Shown: positions 26,563 through 36,250, counted from the stretch's first letter. The stretch is DNA of 64,000 nt from Dactylosporangium sp. AC04546 (GCF_022095675.1 NZ_JAHYSG010000065.1:6279-70278), one strand, 5' to 3'. Notes: a model not told the origin generated them from the letters alone. Numbers and translations are program-made.

Positions 26563-27474
26563 GTGCGCGAACTTGTGGTACTGGGCACCGCCAGCCAGGT
26601 CCCGACCCGGACCCGCAACCACAACGGGTACTTCCTGGCGTGGGACGGCGAGGGGATCCTGTTCGACCCGGGCGACGGCACCCAGCGGCAGATGGCGCAC
26701 GCTGGGGTGGCGGCCTCCGACGTCACCCGGATCTGCATCACGCACTTCCACGGCGACCACTGCCTGGGGCTGCCGGGGGTGATCCAGCGACTGTCCCTGG
26801 ACCGCGCGCCCCAGCCGGTGCCGGTGCACTTTCCGTTCGAGGGTCTGCAGTACTTCGAGCGCCTCCGCCACGCGTCGAGCTTCTACGACGCCGTGGACCT
26901 GCGGCCCGATCCGCTCACCGATGAGTATGTCGCCATGAAAGCGGACAAAGTACAGCTGGAGGCGCGGCGGCTGGACCACGGCATACCGACGTACGGCTAC
27001 CGGCTGGTCGAGCCCGACGGCCGGCGCATGCTCCCCGACCGGCTGCGCGAGCACGGCATCGCGGGGCCCGCGGTCGGCGAGCTGCGGCGGACCGGCCGTC
27101 TGGAGCGTGACGGCAGGATGGTGACGCTGGAGGAGGTGAGCGAGCCGCGCCCCGGGCAGCGGTTCGCGTTCGTGATGGACACCCGGCTGTGCGCAGCCGT
27201 CGCCGAGCTGGCCGACGGGGCCGACCTGCTGGTGATCGAGTCCACGTACCTCGACGCGGAGCGGGACCTGGCCGAGGCGCACGGCCACCTCACCGCCGGG
27301 CAGGCGGCGGCCGTGGCCGCGGAGTGCGGGGTGCGCACGCTCGTGCTCACCCACTTCTCGCAGCGCTACGACGACCCGGACGCGTTCCGCCGGGAGGCCG
27401 AGGCGCGGTTCGACGGCGAGGTCGTGGTGGCGGAGGACCTGACCCGCGTGCGCGTGCCGGCCCGCCGTCCCTGA
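26563..27474 (+). CDS. rnz: Ribonuclease Z
   Basis: 303 residues of the metallo-beta-lactamase fold. The metal site [12 protein letters not shown], later YGYRL, FVMDTR and LTHFSQRY match tRNA 3'-processing endonuclease RNase Z. It removes 3' trailers so that CCA can be present or added. Length is normal for the short form. The start is GTG at 26563. Confidence 0.93.
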   Translation: MRELVVLGTASQVPTRTRNHNGYFLAWDGEGILFDPGDGTQRQMAHAGVAASDVTRICITHFHGDHCLGLPGVIQRLSLDRAPQPVPVHFPFEGLQYFERLRHASSFYDAVDLRPDPLTDEYVAMKADKVQLEARRLDHGIPTYGYRLVEPDGRRMLPDRLREHGIAGPAVGELRRTGRLERDGRMVTLEEVSEPRPGQRFAFVMDTRLCAAVAELADGADLLVIESTYLDAERDLAEAHGHLTAGQAAAVAAECGVRTLVLTHFSQRYDDPDAFRREAEARFDGEVVVAEDLTRVRVPARRP

Positions 27475-27503
27475 TCATCCGACCAGGAACCTCGCCGCCC
27501 GAA

Positions 27504-27800
27504 TCAGTCGCATTCCCGGCAGATCGGCGCGCCGTTCTTCTCCCGGGCCAGCTGGCTGCGGTGGTGAACCAGGAAACAGCTGGAGCAGCGGAACTCGTCG
27601 CCGCGCATCGGCACGACGGGCACGGTCAGCTCTTCGTCGGGCAGCTCCGCGCCCGGTAGCTCGAAGCCTGAGTCGTTGTCGTCGACGTCGACGAGCGGCG
27701 ACTGCGCTGTAGCCCGGCGGGCGGTGAGCTCTTCGAGGCTGTCCTCGGCGAGATCGCCGGCCGGGTGGCGAGGCGCGTCGTAGTCGGTACTGATGGCCAT
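27504..27800 (-). CDS. DUF4193 zinc-ribbon-like protein
   Basis: 98 residues from the ATG at 27800, preceded by GAGGG eight bases upstream. The C-terminus has two Cys pairs (FRCSSC and ICRECD) that likely bind zinc. The N-terminal half is acidic and disordered. DUF4193 proteins are a conserved actinobacterial family of unknown role. A GTG at 27809 is also in frame. Confidence 0.9.
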   Translation of the reverse strand: MAISTDYDAPRHPAGDLAEDSLEELTARRATAQSPLVDVDDNDSGFELPGAELPDEELTVPVVPMRGDEFRCSSCFLVHHRSQLAREKNGAPICRECD

Positions 27801-27959
27801 GGCGTTCACCCTCTCTCGGTGACTTGGTTGTGTAACGAACGCCGTCGGGCCCGGATGTGTTCCCGACCGACATGAATGAATTGCATGTGGTCCAGCTCAC
27901 GTCACGCAGCGCCGATTTTGTCTACTGTGGACATATCAACAGCGTTGGCGCCAACGAGG

Positions 27960-28928
27960 CTACCTCGCGCCGTCCCCGCTTCGCGGACTTTTCGAAAACC
28001 CGGTGTCGCACAGTCTGTCCGCCGCCGCCCGGCCGGACAGGAAGGCGGCCTCCACGCGGGGCCGGCCGAACCCGTCGCCGGCCAGGAGTACCCCGTCCAC
28101 CAGGGCAAACTGGGCGTCCGACGGCCGGGCCGGCCGCGACTCGGGCCAGCACCGCACGGCGACCGGCGCCGCGGGGTCCGGCAGGTGCAGCACCTCCCGG
28201 ACGGCCGCCTCGACGTCAGCGACCGCGTCCTCCCGCGCGTAGGCCGGGGTGCTGTGGGCGACCAGGACCGGCGCCCGGTCCCCGCGGCGGTCCCCGTCGT
28301 CGCAGACGGTCACCAGCACCGGGTGGTCGTTGACGAAGGCGCCGGCGAAGTCGGGCCAGCTGCGGGACGGGTAGCGCAGCGCGACCGCGAGGCACGGCCG
28401 CCAGTCCTGCGCCTCGGCGACCGCCCGGGCCGGCGGGTGGACGGCGGCGGCCTGCGGTGCCGGCATCGCCAGCACCACCCGGTCGCCCAGCCCGGCTGGT
28501 AGGTCCAGAGCCGACAGGCCCCGACCGGAATGAGCGAGGTCGCGGACGGCGACCCCGTAGCGGACCGGCAGGTCGGCGGCCAGGTCCGCGGCGAGCGAGC
28601 CCAGCCCGCCGGGGGCGCACCAGCGCACCGGCCCGGGGGCCTCCGGGGCGTGCGGGCTCTCGCCGTACACCTCGAAATGCCCCGTCCACGGCCGGACGAG
28701 GCCCCGCCGCTGCCAGCCGTCCACCACGGCACGGAAGGCGGGGTCGCTCACGGTGAAGTAGGCGGCGCCGAGGTCGACCGGCCGGCCGTCGGCCGCCGGG
28801 CTGGCCAGGCGGCCACCCGGGACCGCGCCGCGCTCCAGCACGCGGACGTCCACGCCGCGGTCGATCAGGACACGCGCACAGGCGAGCCCCGCGATCCCGG
28901 CTCCGACCACCACTACGCTGCTCGTCAT
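27960..28928 (-). CDS. FAD-dependent amine-oxidase-like protein
   Basis: 322 residues. The N-terminal dinucleotide fold reads VVVVGAGIAGLACARVL, with a GGRLAS motif, PVDLGAAYF and a C-terminal FAD motif LLAGDGFGRPRVEAAFLSGRAAAD. It resembles renalase-type NAD(P)/FAD oxidoreductases. The substrate is unknown. The start codon (28928-28926) overlaps that of the divergent GcvT-fused dehydrogenase, so its leader must lie inside the other gene. Confidence 0.85.
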   Translation of the reverse strand: MTSSVVVVGAGIAGLACARVLIDRGVDVRVLERGAVPGGRLASPAADGRPVDLGAAYFTVSDPAFRAVVDGWQRRGLVRPWTGHFEVYGESPHAPEAPGPVRWCAPGGLGSLAADLAADLPVRYGVAVRDLAHSGRGLSALDLPAGLGDRVVLAMPAPQAAAVHPPARAVAEAQDWRPCLAVALRYPSRSWPDFAGAFVNDHPVLVTVCDDGDRRGDRAPVLVAHSTPAYAREDAVADVEAAVREVLHLPDPAAPVAVRCWPESRPARPSDAQFALVDGVLLAGDGFGRPRVEAAFLSGRAAADRLCDTGFSKSPRSGDGAR

Positions 28929-31350
28929 GAACCTCCCCGAACGGGCTCGCGTCGTTGTCGTCGGCGGCGGGGTGATCGGCACCTCGGTCGCCTACCACCT
29001 GGCGCGGCAGGGCGTCTCCGACGTGGTGCTGCTGGAGCGCGACCGGCTCACGGCCGGCACCACCTGGCACGCGGCGGGCCTGATGGTCACGTTCGGCTCG
29101 CTGTCGGAGACCTCGACGCGGATGCGACAGTACACGCGCGACCTGTACGCCGGTCTGGAATCCGAGACCGGTCTCTCGACCGGGCTACGCCAGTGCGGGT
29201 TCATCGAGCTGGCGACCGACGAGGACCGGCTGGAGGAGTACCGCCGGGTGGCCGCGTTCAACCGCCACTGCGGCGTCGACGTGCACGAGATCTCCCCCGC
29301 CGAGGTCCGCGCCCTGTTCCCCCTCGCCCGGACCGACGACGTGCTGGCCGGCTTCTACGTCGCCGAGGACGGCCGGGCCAACCCGGTCGACGTGACGATG
29401 TCGCTGGCCAAGGGCGCCCGGATGCGCGGCGTGCGGGTCCTGGAGGGGGTGCCGGTCACCGGCGTCCTGCGTAAAGGCGACACGGTCACCGGGGTGCGCA
29501 CCCCGTTCGGTGACATCGAGGCCGAGACCGTCGTCAACTGCGCCGGCATGTGGGCCCGGCAGCTCGGCGAGCAGGCCGGGGTGAGCATCCCGCTGCAGGC
29601 CGCCGAGCACTACTACCTCATCACCGAGCCGATCGACGGGGTGAGCGCCGACCTGCCGGTGCTGGAGGACCCGGGCGCGTACGGGTACTTCCGGGAGGAG
29701 ACCGGCGGCCTCATGGTCGGCCTGTTCGAGGGCGCGGCCGCGCCGTGGAGCGTCGACCGGGTGCCCGACGACTTCTCCTTCGGCACGCTCCCGCCGGACT
29801 GGGACCGGATGGCGCCCTACCTGGAGGCGGCGATGGCCCGCATCCCGGTGACCGCCACGGCCGGCGTCCGCACGTTCTTCTGCGGCCCGGAGAGCTTCAC
29901 CCCGGACCTCGCGCCGATCTTCGGCGAGTCCCCCGAGCTGCGCAACTACTTCGTCGCCGCCGGCCTCAACTCGATCGGCATCCTGACCGGCGGCGGGATC
30001 GGCCGGGCCCTGGCGCACTGGATCGCCGAGGGCCGGCCCGACGTCGACGTCACCGGCATGCACATCGACCGCCTCCGGCCCTACCAGGGCAACCGCCGCT
30101 ACCGGGCGGAGCGGACGGTCGAGGCGCTCGGCATGGTGTACCAGGCCCACTACCCGAACCGGGCGATGCGCTCGGCCCGTGACGCCAAGCGGTCGCCGCT
30201 GCACGACCGCCTCGCGGTCCACCGGCCCTACCTGCGCGACGTCTCCGGCTGGGAGATGCCGGACGTGTACGGCTTCACCGGGCCGCTCACCCCGACGTGG
30301 GGGCGCCCGGAGTACTTCGAGCAGTGGGCCGCCGAGCACCGGGCCGCGCGCGAGGGCGTGATCCTCATGGACATGTCCTTCATGGCGAAGTTCCTGGTCC
30401 AGGGCCGCGACGCCGCCGGCGTGCTGGAGGAGCTGTCGGCGAACCGGGTCGGCACGATGGGCACGGTCACCTACACCCAGTGGCTCAACGAGGGCGGCAC
30501 GATCGAGGCCGACCTGACCGTGACCCGCCTCGACGAGGACCGCTTCTGGGTCGTCGCGTCCGACACCGCGCACCGGCACGTCGAGGCCCGGCTGCGCCGG
30601 CACGCGGGCGCCCGGCACGCGTTCGTCACCGACGTCACCTCCGGCTGGGCCCAGCTCAACGTGCAGGGCCCCGGGTCGCGCGACCTGCTCGCGGCCGTCT
30701 CGCCGTCCGACCTGTCGTTCCCGTTCCGCGGCGCGGCGGAGATCGAGATCGGCTACGCGCGGGTGCTGTGCCTGCGCATCACCTACGTGGGCGAGCTGGG
30801 CTACGAGCTGTATGTGCCGGCCGAGCAGGCCGTCCACGTCTACGACACGCTCGTCGAGGCCGGGGCGTCCGCAGGTCTGCGCCACGCCGGGCTCAAGGCG
30901 CTCGCCAGCCTGCGGATGGAGAAGGGGTACCGCGACTACGGCCACGACATCGACAACACCGACGGCGTGCTGGAGGCCGGCCTGGGGTTCGCGGTGGCGC
31001 TGGACAAGCCGGCGTTCGTCGGCCGCGACGCCGTGCTCGCCCGCAAGGCCGCCGGCCCGCTCACCCAGCGGCTGGTCCAGGTGCTGGTCACCGACCCCAA
31101 GGCGCTGCTGTACCACGGGGAGGTCGTCCGCCGGGACGGCCGCGACGTGGGCTACGTGCGGGCCGCGTCCTACGGGCACACGCTCGGCGGCGCGGTCGGC
31201 CTGGCGATGCTGGCCACCGGCGGCGAGCCGCTCGACCAGGAGTGGCTCGACGGCGGCGAGCTGACCGTCGAGGTGGCCGGCTCCGTGTACCCGGCCCGGG
31301 CCTCGCTGCGGCCGCTCTACGACCCCACCAGCGCGAGGGTCCGCGCCTGA
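28927..31350 (+). CDS. FAD dehydrogenase fused to a GcvT-type domain
   Basis: 807 residues, the layout of dimethylglycine/sarcosine dehydrogenases. An N-terminal DAO-type FAD domain (VVVVGGGVIGTSVAYHL; residues ~1-370) is followed by a spacer and a tetrahydrofolate-binding GcvT-like domain (~430-800: ILMDMSFMAKFLVQG, YVGELGYELYVP, GLKALASLRMEKGYRDYG). It probably oxidises an N-methylated amine and passes the one-carbon unit to folate. The exact substrate cannot be read from sequence. No other glycine-betaine pathway gene is adjacent. Confidence 0.88.
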   Translation: MNLPERARVVVVGGGVIGTSVAYHLARQGVSDVVLLERDRLTAGTTWHAAGLMVTFGSLSETSTRMRQYTRDLYAGLESETGLSTGLRQCGFIELATDEDRLEEYRRVAAFNRHCGVDVHEISPAEVRALFPLARTDDVLAGFYVAEDGRANPVDVTMSLAKGARMRGVRVLEGVPVTGVLRKGDTVTGVRTPFGDIEAETVVNCAGMWARQLGEQAGVSIPLQAAEHYYLITEPIDGVSADLPVLEDPGAYGYFREETGGLMVGLFEGAAAPWSVDRVPDDFSFGTLPPDWDRMAPYLEAAMARIPVTATAGVRTFFCGPESFTPDLAPIFGESPELRNYFVAAGLNSIGILTGGGIGRALAHWIAEGRPDVDVTGMHIDRLRPYQGNRRYRAERTVEALGMVYQAHYPNRAMRSARDAKRSPLHDRLAVHRPYLRDVSGWEMPDVYGFTGPLTPTWGRPEYFEQWAAEHRAAREGVILMDMSFMAKFLVQGRDAAGVLEELSANRVGTMGTVTYTQWLNEGGTIEADLTVTRLDEDRFWVVASDTAHRHVEARLRRHAGARHAFVTDVTSGWAQLNVQGPGSRDLLAAVSPSDLSFPFRGAAEIEIGYARVLCLRITYVGELGYELYVPAEQAVHVYDTLVEAGASAGLRHAGLKALASLRMEKGYRDYGHDIDNTDGVLEAGLGFAVALDKPAFVGRDAVLARKAAGPLTQRLVQVLVTDPKALLYHGEVVRRDGRDVGYVRAASYGHTLGGAVGLAMLATGGEPLDQEWLDGGELTVEVAGSVYPARASLRPLYDPTSARVRA

Positions 31351-31370
31351 CGCGGCCCCCGTTTCGCCGC

Positions 31371-31874
31371 TCAGCCGAGGAGCTTGAACGCCAGGGTCGT
31401 CGACCACCTGTGCATGTCGGGCTCGACGGCCGGGTCGGTCTCGTAGAGCTCCAGCCGGCACGCCCACCGCTCGCCGCTCGGGGTGTCGACCTTGTCGAAC
31501 ACCAGGCCCTGCGCGTCGGCCCAGGCCAGCAGCTCGCCGGTCACGCCGAGCAGCTCGTCGGGGTGCCCGACGTGCGTCACCGTGAGGTACCGCCCGGCGG
31601 GCAGCACGCCGGCGTGCACCGGCCCCTCCCCGGGCACCGGCACGGCGAGCGGCACGCCGACCTCGACCTCCAGCAGGTTGTCCATGTCGATGACGTCGTA
31701 CTTGAAGAACGGCGCACCGGCGGGCTCGGCGCCCCGGACGGTGAGAAAGGCGAACACGTCGCTCATGCGGTCGGCCACCTTGCCCAGCTCGTGCATCGGG
31801 ACGGCACCGCCGATGCCGACGTAGGGCTGGGATTCGCGTTCGATGATCGTCGGGTTCACAGCCATATCCCCCAT
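31371..31874 (-). CDS. GyrI-like small-molecule-binding protein
   Basis: 167 residues of the GyrI/AraC effector-binding fold: a repeated SHS2-type layout with GIGGAVPMHELGKVADRMSDVFAFL and VHAGVLPAGRYLTVTHVGHPDEL, ending in a WACRLELYETDP strand. No DNA-binding domain is attached, so it is a stand-alone ligand binder. Two starts are possible (31874 or 31865). It follows the VanW gene by four bases on the same strand. Confidence 0.8.
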   Translation of the reverse strand: MGDMAVNPTIIERESQPYVGIGGAVPMHELGKVADRMSDVFAFLTVRGAEPAGAPFFKYDVIDMDNLLEVEVGVPLAVPVPGEGPVHAGVLPAGRYLTVTHVGHPDELLGVTGELLAWADAQGLVFDKVDTPSGERWACRLELYETDPAVEPDMHRWSTTLAFKLLG

Positions 31875-31878
31875 GCTG

Positions 31879-33588
31879 TCACGGGGTCGCCGCCGGCGGC
31901 GGCCCGCAGACGAAGTGCGGCTCCGGGTCGTAGCGCCAGGCGAACCGATCCCGCCGGACCTCCCTGCCGCCCTGCTTGACGATCCGGAACGCCTCCTGGT
32001 GGAAGCCGGGCAGACCGTCGGTCGGGTTGCAGTCGGGCTCCTGGAGGTACACCGTCTGCGGCTGGACCACCTTGGTGCGTGGGCCGTACTCGGTGGTGAC
32101 CTCGTAGCGCCGGGTGCCGTAGAGCGTCACGGTGACCGAGGTGTCGGTCGTCGCCGTGTCGACCAGGATCCCGGTCGGGCCGTCGTTGCGGAACCGCAGG
32201 TCGAGCTGCTTGTAGACGACGGTCGCCTCGATGACCGCCGGGTAGCGGTCGAAGTAGTAGCTGTGCGGATGGTGCTCGACGTCCTGCAGCCCGGCGTAGT
32301 AGGCGGCGTTGAACAGCGTCGTCGCGACCTGGGAGACCCCGCCGCCCGGCGAGTTCTTGATCTTCCCGTCTTCGATGCCGGGTGCGTCGACGTAGCCCTT
32401 GGCCCGGCTGCGCTCGCCGACGTGGTCGTTGAGGCTGAACGTCTCGCCCGGCCGGACCAGCGCGCCGCGCAGCGCCTCGGCCATCGTGCGGATGTTCACC
32501 ACGCGCGGCTGCCCGGCGGCGAACTTCGTGGTGAACGCCGAGACCTGCTCGGCGATCCCGAGCCGGCCGAGCTCGGCCGCGGTGGTCCTGGCGGTGGCCG
32601 GGACGAGGTTCGTCTGCACCCGCCGGGGCGTCGCCGTGCCGCGCAGCGCGGCGAGGATCGGGCCGGGGCTGAGGTCGACCTGCCGGCCGTCCTGCTCGCG
32701 CTTGATGACGGGCTTGCCGTCGGCGATCTGGAACGTCGCGTCGGTGGCCGGAACCTCGACCTTGCCCAGGTTCGTCCGCATCGCCTGCCGCAGGGCGGCC
32801 GCGTCGACGGTCGCCTCGATGCGGCCCTCGTCGTCGGACTCCATGCGCAGGGCGGCGGCGATCGCGGTGGCCGGGACGGTCACGTCGCCGCGGGGCGTGA
32901 CGAGCACGAGCGGCGCGGCGACCGCGGGCGTGGCGAGTTCGGCGACGAGCCGGTCGACGTCGGCGCGGCTGGAGCGCGGCACCAGGTCGACGACCGGGAA
33001 CTCGATCGGCCGGCCGCGCAGCCAGCCCCGCTCGGCGATGCCCGCGACGGCGGCGCGGTCGAGGCCGCGGCCGCTGACCGGGTACACCGCGACGGGGTGC
33101 TGGCGTTCGAACCGCACGGCCGGCATGACCGGGGCGTCGCCCTGCGCGCCGAGGTGCACCATGAGCGCGTCGTAGAGCCTCGGCCCGTCGACGCGGATCA
33201 CCGGCTCGACGCTGACGCCGCCGCGCAGCCACCGGAACGGCCCGGGCGAGGCCTCGGCGGCCCGCTCGACGGTGGCGTCGACGTCGAGGGCCAGCCCGAC
33301 CGCGGCCGGTTCGATGATCGCCTGTTCGGTACCGACGCGGACGTCGACCGGACCGTCGGTGTCCATGGCGCGCAGCCGGGCCGCCGCCTCCTCGCGGGAC
33401 ATCCCGCCGAGGTCGACGCCGAGCACGTGGACGCCCCGGTCGACGTCGGCGGCGTACGTGCTGACGGCGGCCAGGCCCGGGATGACGACGAGCAGCGTGA
33501 CGGCGATCACCAGGCGCCGCCGGCGCCGCGCCCGCGCCCGGCGCACGACCGGCGGGACGACGGGACGCGTGCGGACCTCGATTGCCAT
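31879..33588 (-). CDS. VanW family protein
   Basis: 569 residues. One N-terminal membrane helix (RLVIAVTLLVVIPGLAAVSTY), then putative peptidoglycan-binding domains (~60-330), then the VanW domain (FSLNDHVGERSRAKGY, GGGVSQVATTLFNAAYYAG, HPHSYYFDRYPAVIEA, FRNDGPTGILV) and a short end strand. It is membrane-anchored with the bulk outside. Its role is unknown despite the name. Two late Cys (PDCNP, FVCGP) may pair. It should be cotranscribed with the GyrI-like gene. Confidence 0.9.
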   Translation of the reverse strand: MAIEVRTRPVVPPVVRRARARRRRRLVIAVTLLVVIPGLAAVSTYAADVDRGVHVLGVDLGGMSREEAAARLRAMDTDGPVDVRVGTEQAIIEPAAVGLALDVDATVERAAEASPGPFRWLRGGVSVEPVIRVDGPRLYDALMVHLGAQGDAPVMPAVRFERQHPVAVYPVSGRGLDRAAVAGIAERGWLRGRPIEFPVVDLVPRSSRADVDRLVAELATPAVAAPLVLVTPRGDVTVPATAIAAALRMESDDEGRIEATVDAAALRQAMRTNLGKVEVPATDATFQIADGKPVIKREQDGRQVDLSPGPILAALRGTATPRRVQTNLVPATARTTAAELGRLGIAEQVSAFTTKFAAGQPRVVNIRTMAEALRGALVRPGETFSLNDHVGERSRAKGYVDAPGIEDGKIKNSPGGGVSQVATTLFNAAYYAGLQDVEHHPHSYYFDRYPAVIEATVVYKQLDLRFRNDGPTGILVDTATTDTSVTVTLYGTRRYEVTTEYGPRTKVVQPQTVYLQEPDCNPTDGLPGFHQEAFRIVKQGGREVRRDRFAWRYDPEPHFVCGPPPAATP

Positions 33589-33749
33589 GTCGCTACCGTG
33601 CCCGATCCATACCCTTTCACGCGGAAAGTCGGCATCAATGTCCCCCTACGTGTCACCGCGAATCCTGTCCGTCAACCACAGGAGTGGGGGATGTGCCGTC
33701 TCGGGCGGCCGGGAACGACACTGACGAGGGTCGCTGGCAGGATGTGAGG

Positions 33750-34580
33750 GTGCGTCAGTTCCGGACGTTGGCCATGCGCGTTCGCTCTCCCGAGGCGAGC
33801 GCGGCGCTGGCGCACGCCGCCGAGCGGATCGGCCTGCCGGTGGCGCAGCTGCCCGGCGACCCGGCCGAGGTGACCGGGTTACGCTCCGCCGACGGCGTCG
33901 CCTGGCGGGCCGCCGGCGGGTATCTCACCACGCTCATCGCCGCCGGCGCCGACATCCGGCTCTACGGCGCGAGCCCGCAGTGGTTCGCCAACCTGCCGCG
34001 CGACGTCACCGGCCGGGACGTCCGCCTGGTCAGCGTGGGCGAGGCGCCCGACCTGGTCGGCTCGCGGCCGGCGGTGGCGAAGCTGGCCGACGAGAAGCAC
34101 CCGGCGTTCTCGGCGGCCTGGGTGCGCAACGCCGACGACCTGCGCAACCGGCTGCGCACGGCCCGGCTGCCGGCCGACAGCACGCTCATCATCATGGATC
34201 ACTGGCTGGACCTGGCCTCGGAGTACCGCGTCTTCACCCTCGGCCGGCAGCCGGTCGGCTGGTCGCCGTACCTGGTCGAGGGCGAGGAGTGGAGCCCGTC
34301 GCTGCGCACCCACCGGGCGTCGTGGCACGACGAGGCGGCCGCGTTCGTCGCGATGATGCTCGCCGAGCTGCCCGACGACGACGTGCCGCCGACCGCGGTC
34401 ATCGACGTCGGGCGCACCGACGACGGCCGGTTCGCCGTCCTCGAGGTCAACAACGTGTGGAGCTCGGGCCTGTACAGCTGCGACCCCGACGGCGTCCTGC
34501 GCGCGGTGCTCTCGGCGAACGACCCGGACTGCGCGGCACGCTGGCGCTGGCAGCCGGTCCCGGTGCTCGGGTCGTTCTGA
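33750..34580 (+). CDS. ATP-grasp domain protein
   Basis: 276 residues from a GTG at 33750 (AGGA seven bases upstream). The C-terminal half has the ATP-grasp look: DSTLIIMDHWLDLASEYRVF, WSPYLVEG, PTAVIDVGRTDDGRFAVLEVNNVWSSGLY with the metal-binding Glu-x-Asn pair. It probably ligates an unknown acid and amine. It is followed five bases later by a phosphoribosyltransferase gene, suggesting one unit. Confidence 0.75.
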   Translation: MRQFRTLAMRVRSPEASAALAHAAERIGLPVAQLPGDPAEVTGLRSADGVAWRAAGGYLTTLIAAGADIRLYGASPQWFANLPRDVTGRDVRLVSVGEAPDLVGSRPAVAKLADEKHPAFSAAWVRNADDLRNRLRTARLPADSTLIIMDHWLDLASEYRVFTLGRQPVGWSPYLVEGEEWSPSLRTHRASWHDEAAAFVAMMLAELPDDDVPPTAVIDVGRTDDGRFAVLEVNNVWSSGLYSCDPDGVLRAVLSANDPDCAARWRWQPVPVLGSF

Positions 34581-34585
34581 ACCGC

Positions 34586-35122
34586 ATGGCCTCGCTCATC
34601 GACCGGCTGAAGATCGGCTTCCACTGGCGCGGCGACGGCGAGGTGGCCTTCGCCGACGTCACCGAGTGGTGGCGCGACCCGGTCGTCCTGCGCGACCTCC
34701 CGCCCGCCCTGGCCGCCCTGGTGCCCGGCGAGCCCACGGTCGTCATCGGCCCGGCGAGCCGCGGCACCCTGCTCGGCGCGCTCGTCGCCGCCCACCTCGG
34801 CGTCGGCCTGGTCGAGCTGCGCAAGAACGACCGCGTGGCCGAGCACGCCCCGGAGTTCCTGACCCACCAGCTGCCGCGGTCGTACCACGAGGGCGGCGCC
34901 CGGCTGAGCTTCCGCCGCGCGCTGATCCGCCCGGCCGACCGCGTCCTCTGCGTCGACGACTGGATCGAGACGGGCGCCCAGGCCCTCGCCGCCCGCTCGC
35001 TGGTGACCTCGATCGGCGCGGCGTGGCTCGGCACCGCGTGCGTGGTGAGCGACCTCCCGGCCGGCGCCCCGGCGGCCGGCGAGCTCGGCCTGCGGTGGCT
35101 CCTGCACGCCGACGAGCTCTGA
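34586..35122 (+). CDS. Phosphoribosyltransferase
   Basis: 178 residues. The PRPP loop reads VLCVDDWIETGAQALAA, and the earlier strand TVVIGPASRGTLLGALVAAHLGVG with GLVELRKN is typical of adenine-type PRTases. The WRDP tract before it is unusual for Apt. The base is unknown, and housekeeping apt is probably elsewhere. It follows the ATP-grasp gene closely and ends in a terminator at 35124. Confidence 0.82.
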   Translation: MASLIDRLKIGFHWRGDGEVAFADVTEWWRDPVVLRDLPPALAALVPGEPTVVIGPASRGTLLGALVAAHLGVGLVELRKNDRVAEHAPEFLTHQLPRSYHEGGARLSFRRALIRPADRVLCVDDWIETGAQALAARSLVTSIGAAWLGTACVVSDLPAGAPAAGELGLRWLLHADEL

Positions 35123-35123
35123 G

Positions 35124-35144
35124 CCCTCCCTCGCACGGGGGAGG
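35124..35144 (+). terminator. Stem-loop after the phosphoribosyltransferase
   Basis: CCTCCC (35125-35130) pairs with GGGAGG (within 35137-35144) across a short loop, immediately after the TGA. There is no T-run, as is usual in this GC range. A second, longer hairpin (family B) follows at 35242. Confidence 0.5.
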
Positions 35145-35241
35145 CGGGTGGCTCGCGCGCGGGAACCGCTGAGGATCGATGGCCCATAGCGTCGGCAGCA
35201 TGGCTACCGAGGTTCGCCTCCCGCACTCCCGCTCCTGGACA

Positions 35242-35301
35242 GACGTTGGTCGATCCACCCTCAGTTCGATCGTGCTGCGTGCGGGTGGATCGACCGACGT
35301 C
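35242..35301. repeat. Family B hairpin copy 3
   Basis: 19-base arms beginning GACGTTGGTCGATCCACCC pair with one mismatch across a 22-base loop. The element ends 18 bases before the preferred UbiA start, and an upstream in-frame ATG would make it coding, so it complicates the start call. The arm differs from copies 1 and 2 by a paired C/G change that keeps the stem. Confidence 0.8.
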
Positions 35302-35319
35302 GTAGCGGTCGTCCACCTC

Positions 35320-36156
35320 ATGCGGCCGTGGTTCTGGCCGCTCGGCTGGGGCGGCGCCTACCTCGGCGCCGTGCTCGCCACCGGCACCCTCTTCCCGCCC
35401 GTCACGCCCGGCGCCGTCGCCCTCGCGTTCGTGCTCGGGCCGCTCGTGTGGGGGGCGGTGCTCGCGGTCAACGACCGGTACGACCTGGAGACCGACCGTC
35501 GCAACCCGCGCAAGGCCACCGCACCGCTGGTCACCGGGGCCCTCGACGCGGCGGCGCTGACCCGCTGGGCGCGCCGGCTCACGATCGCGGCCCTCGCGGG
35601 TGCCGCCCTCGGCGGCTGGCAGCTCTTCACCGGGACGGCGCTCGTGCTGCTGCTCGGCTGGCTGTACAGCGCCCCGCCCTGGCGCCTGAAGGGCCGCGCC
35701 GGGTGGGACGTGACGGTCAACGCCCTGGCCGTCGGGGTGCTCGGCCCGCTGTCGGGCTGGTCGCTGTACCGCCCGTTCACCGAGTACCCGCTCGTCATGG
35801 TCGCGCTCGGCCTGCTGCTCGGCGCGGCGCTGTACCTGCCGACCACGGTGATCGACGTCGAGGCCGACCGGGCGGCCGGCGACGTGACGTCGGCGGTCCG
35901 CTGGAGCCCGCCCGCCTGCCACCGCTTCGGCGTCGCGCTGTGGACGGCGGCGGTGCTCCTGTGGCTGGCCTGCTGCCACCTGGGCGTCCTGACCGTCCGG
36001 GACGCGTGGCCACTGCAGGATGCGGCGGCTCCGGTACTGCTGGTGCTGTACACGGTGCTCGCCTCCCGCCCGTCGATCGCCCGGATGGCGGTGGTGTCGG
36101 CGGCGTTCGCTGTGCCCGCCGCCGACTTCCTCCTCGCGTACGTCGCCACGCACTGA
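35320..36156 (+). CDS. UbiA-family prenyltransferase
   Basis: 278 residues with about eight membrane helices. The first Asp-rich motif is NDRYDLETDRRNPRK and the second is DVEADRAAGD, as needed for prenyl diphosphate and Mg binding. It transfers a prenyl chain to an aromatic or related acceptor in the membrane. The ATG at 35320 is chosen because upstream in-frame ATGs would translate the family B hairpin. The acceptor is unknown, and no biosynthetic partner genes adjoin. Confidence 0.85.
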   Translation: MRPWFWPLGWGGAYLGAVLATGTLFPPVTPGAVALAFVLGPLVWGAVLAVNDRYDLETDRRNPRKATAPLVTGALDAAALTRWARRLTIAALAGAALGGWQLFTGTALVLLLGWLYSAPPWRLKGRAGWDVTVNALAVGVLGPLSGWSLYRPFTEYPLVMVALGLLLGAALYLPTTVIDVEADRAAGDVTSAVRWSPPACHRFGVALWTAAVLLWLACCHLGVLTVRDAWPLQDAAAPVLLVLYTVLASRPSIARMAVVSAAFAVPAADFLLAYVATH

Positions 36157-36250
36157 CCGGCGGCCCCCGTTGAACTTGCCTCCGGTCACGTGCCGAAAGT
36201 CTGTCAACGCGCTCGTCGCGGCGGCTAGAGCCGCGGGGCCATCCGGGACG

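Noticed and set aside
29185..31467. A 760-codon frame opposite the GcvT-fused dehydrogenase
   Set aside because: The plus-strand gene has complete FAD and GcvT motifs; the reverse frame has none.
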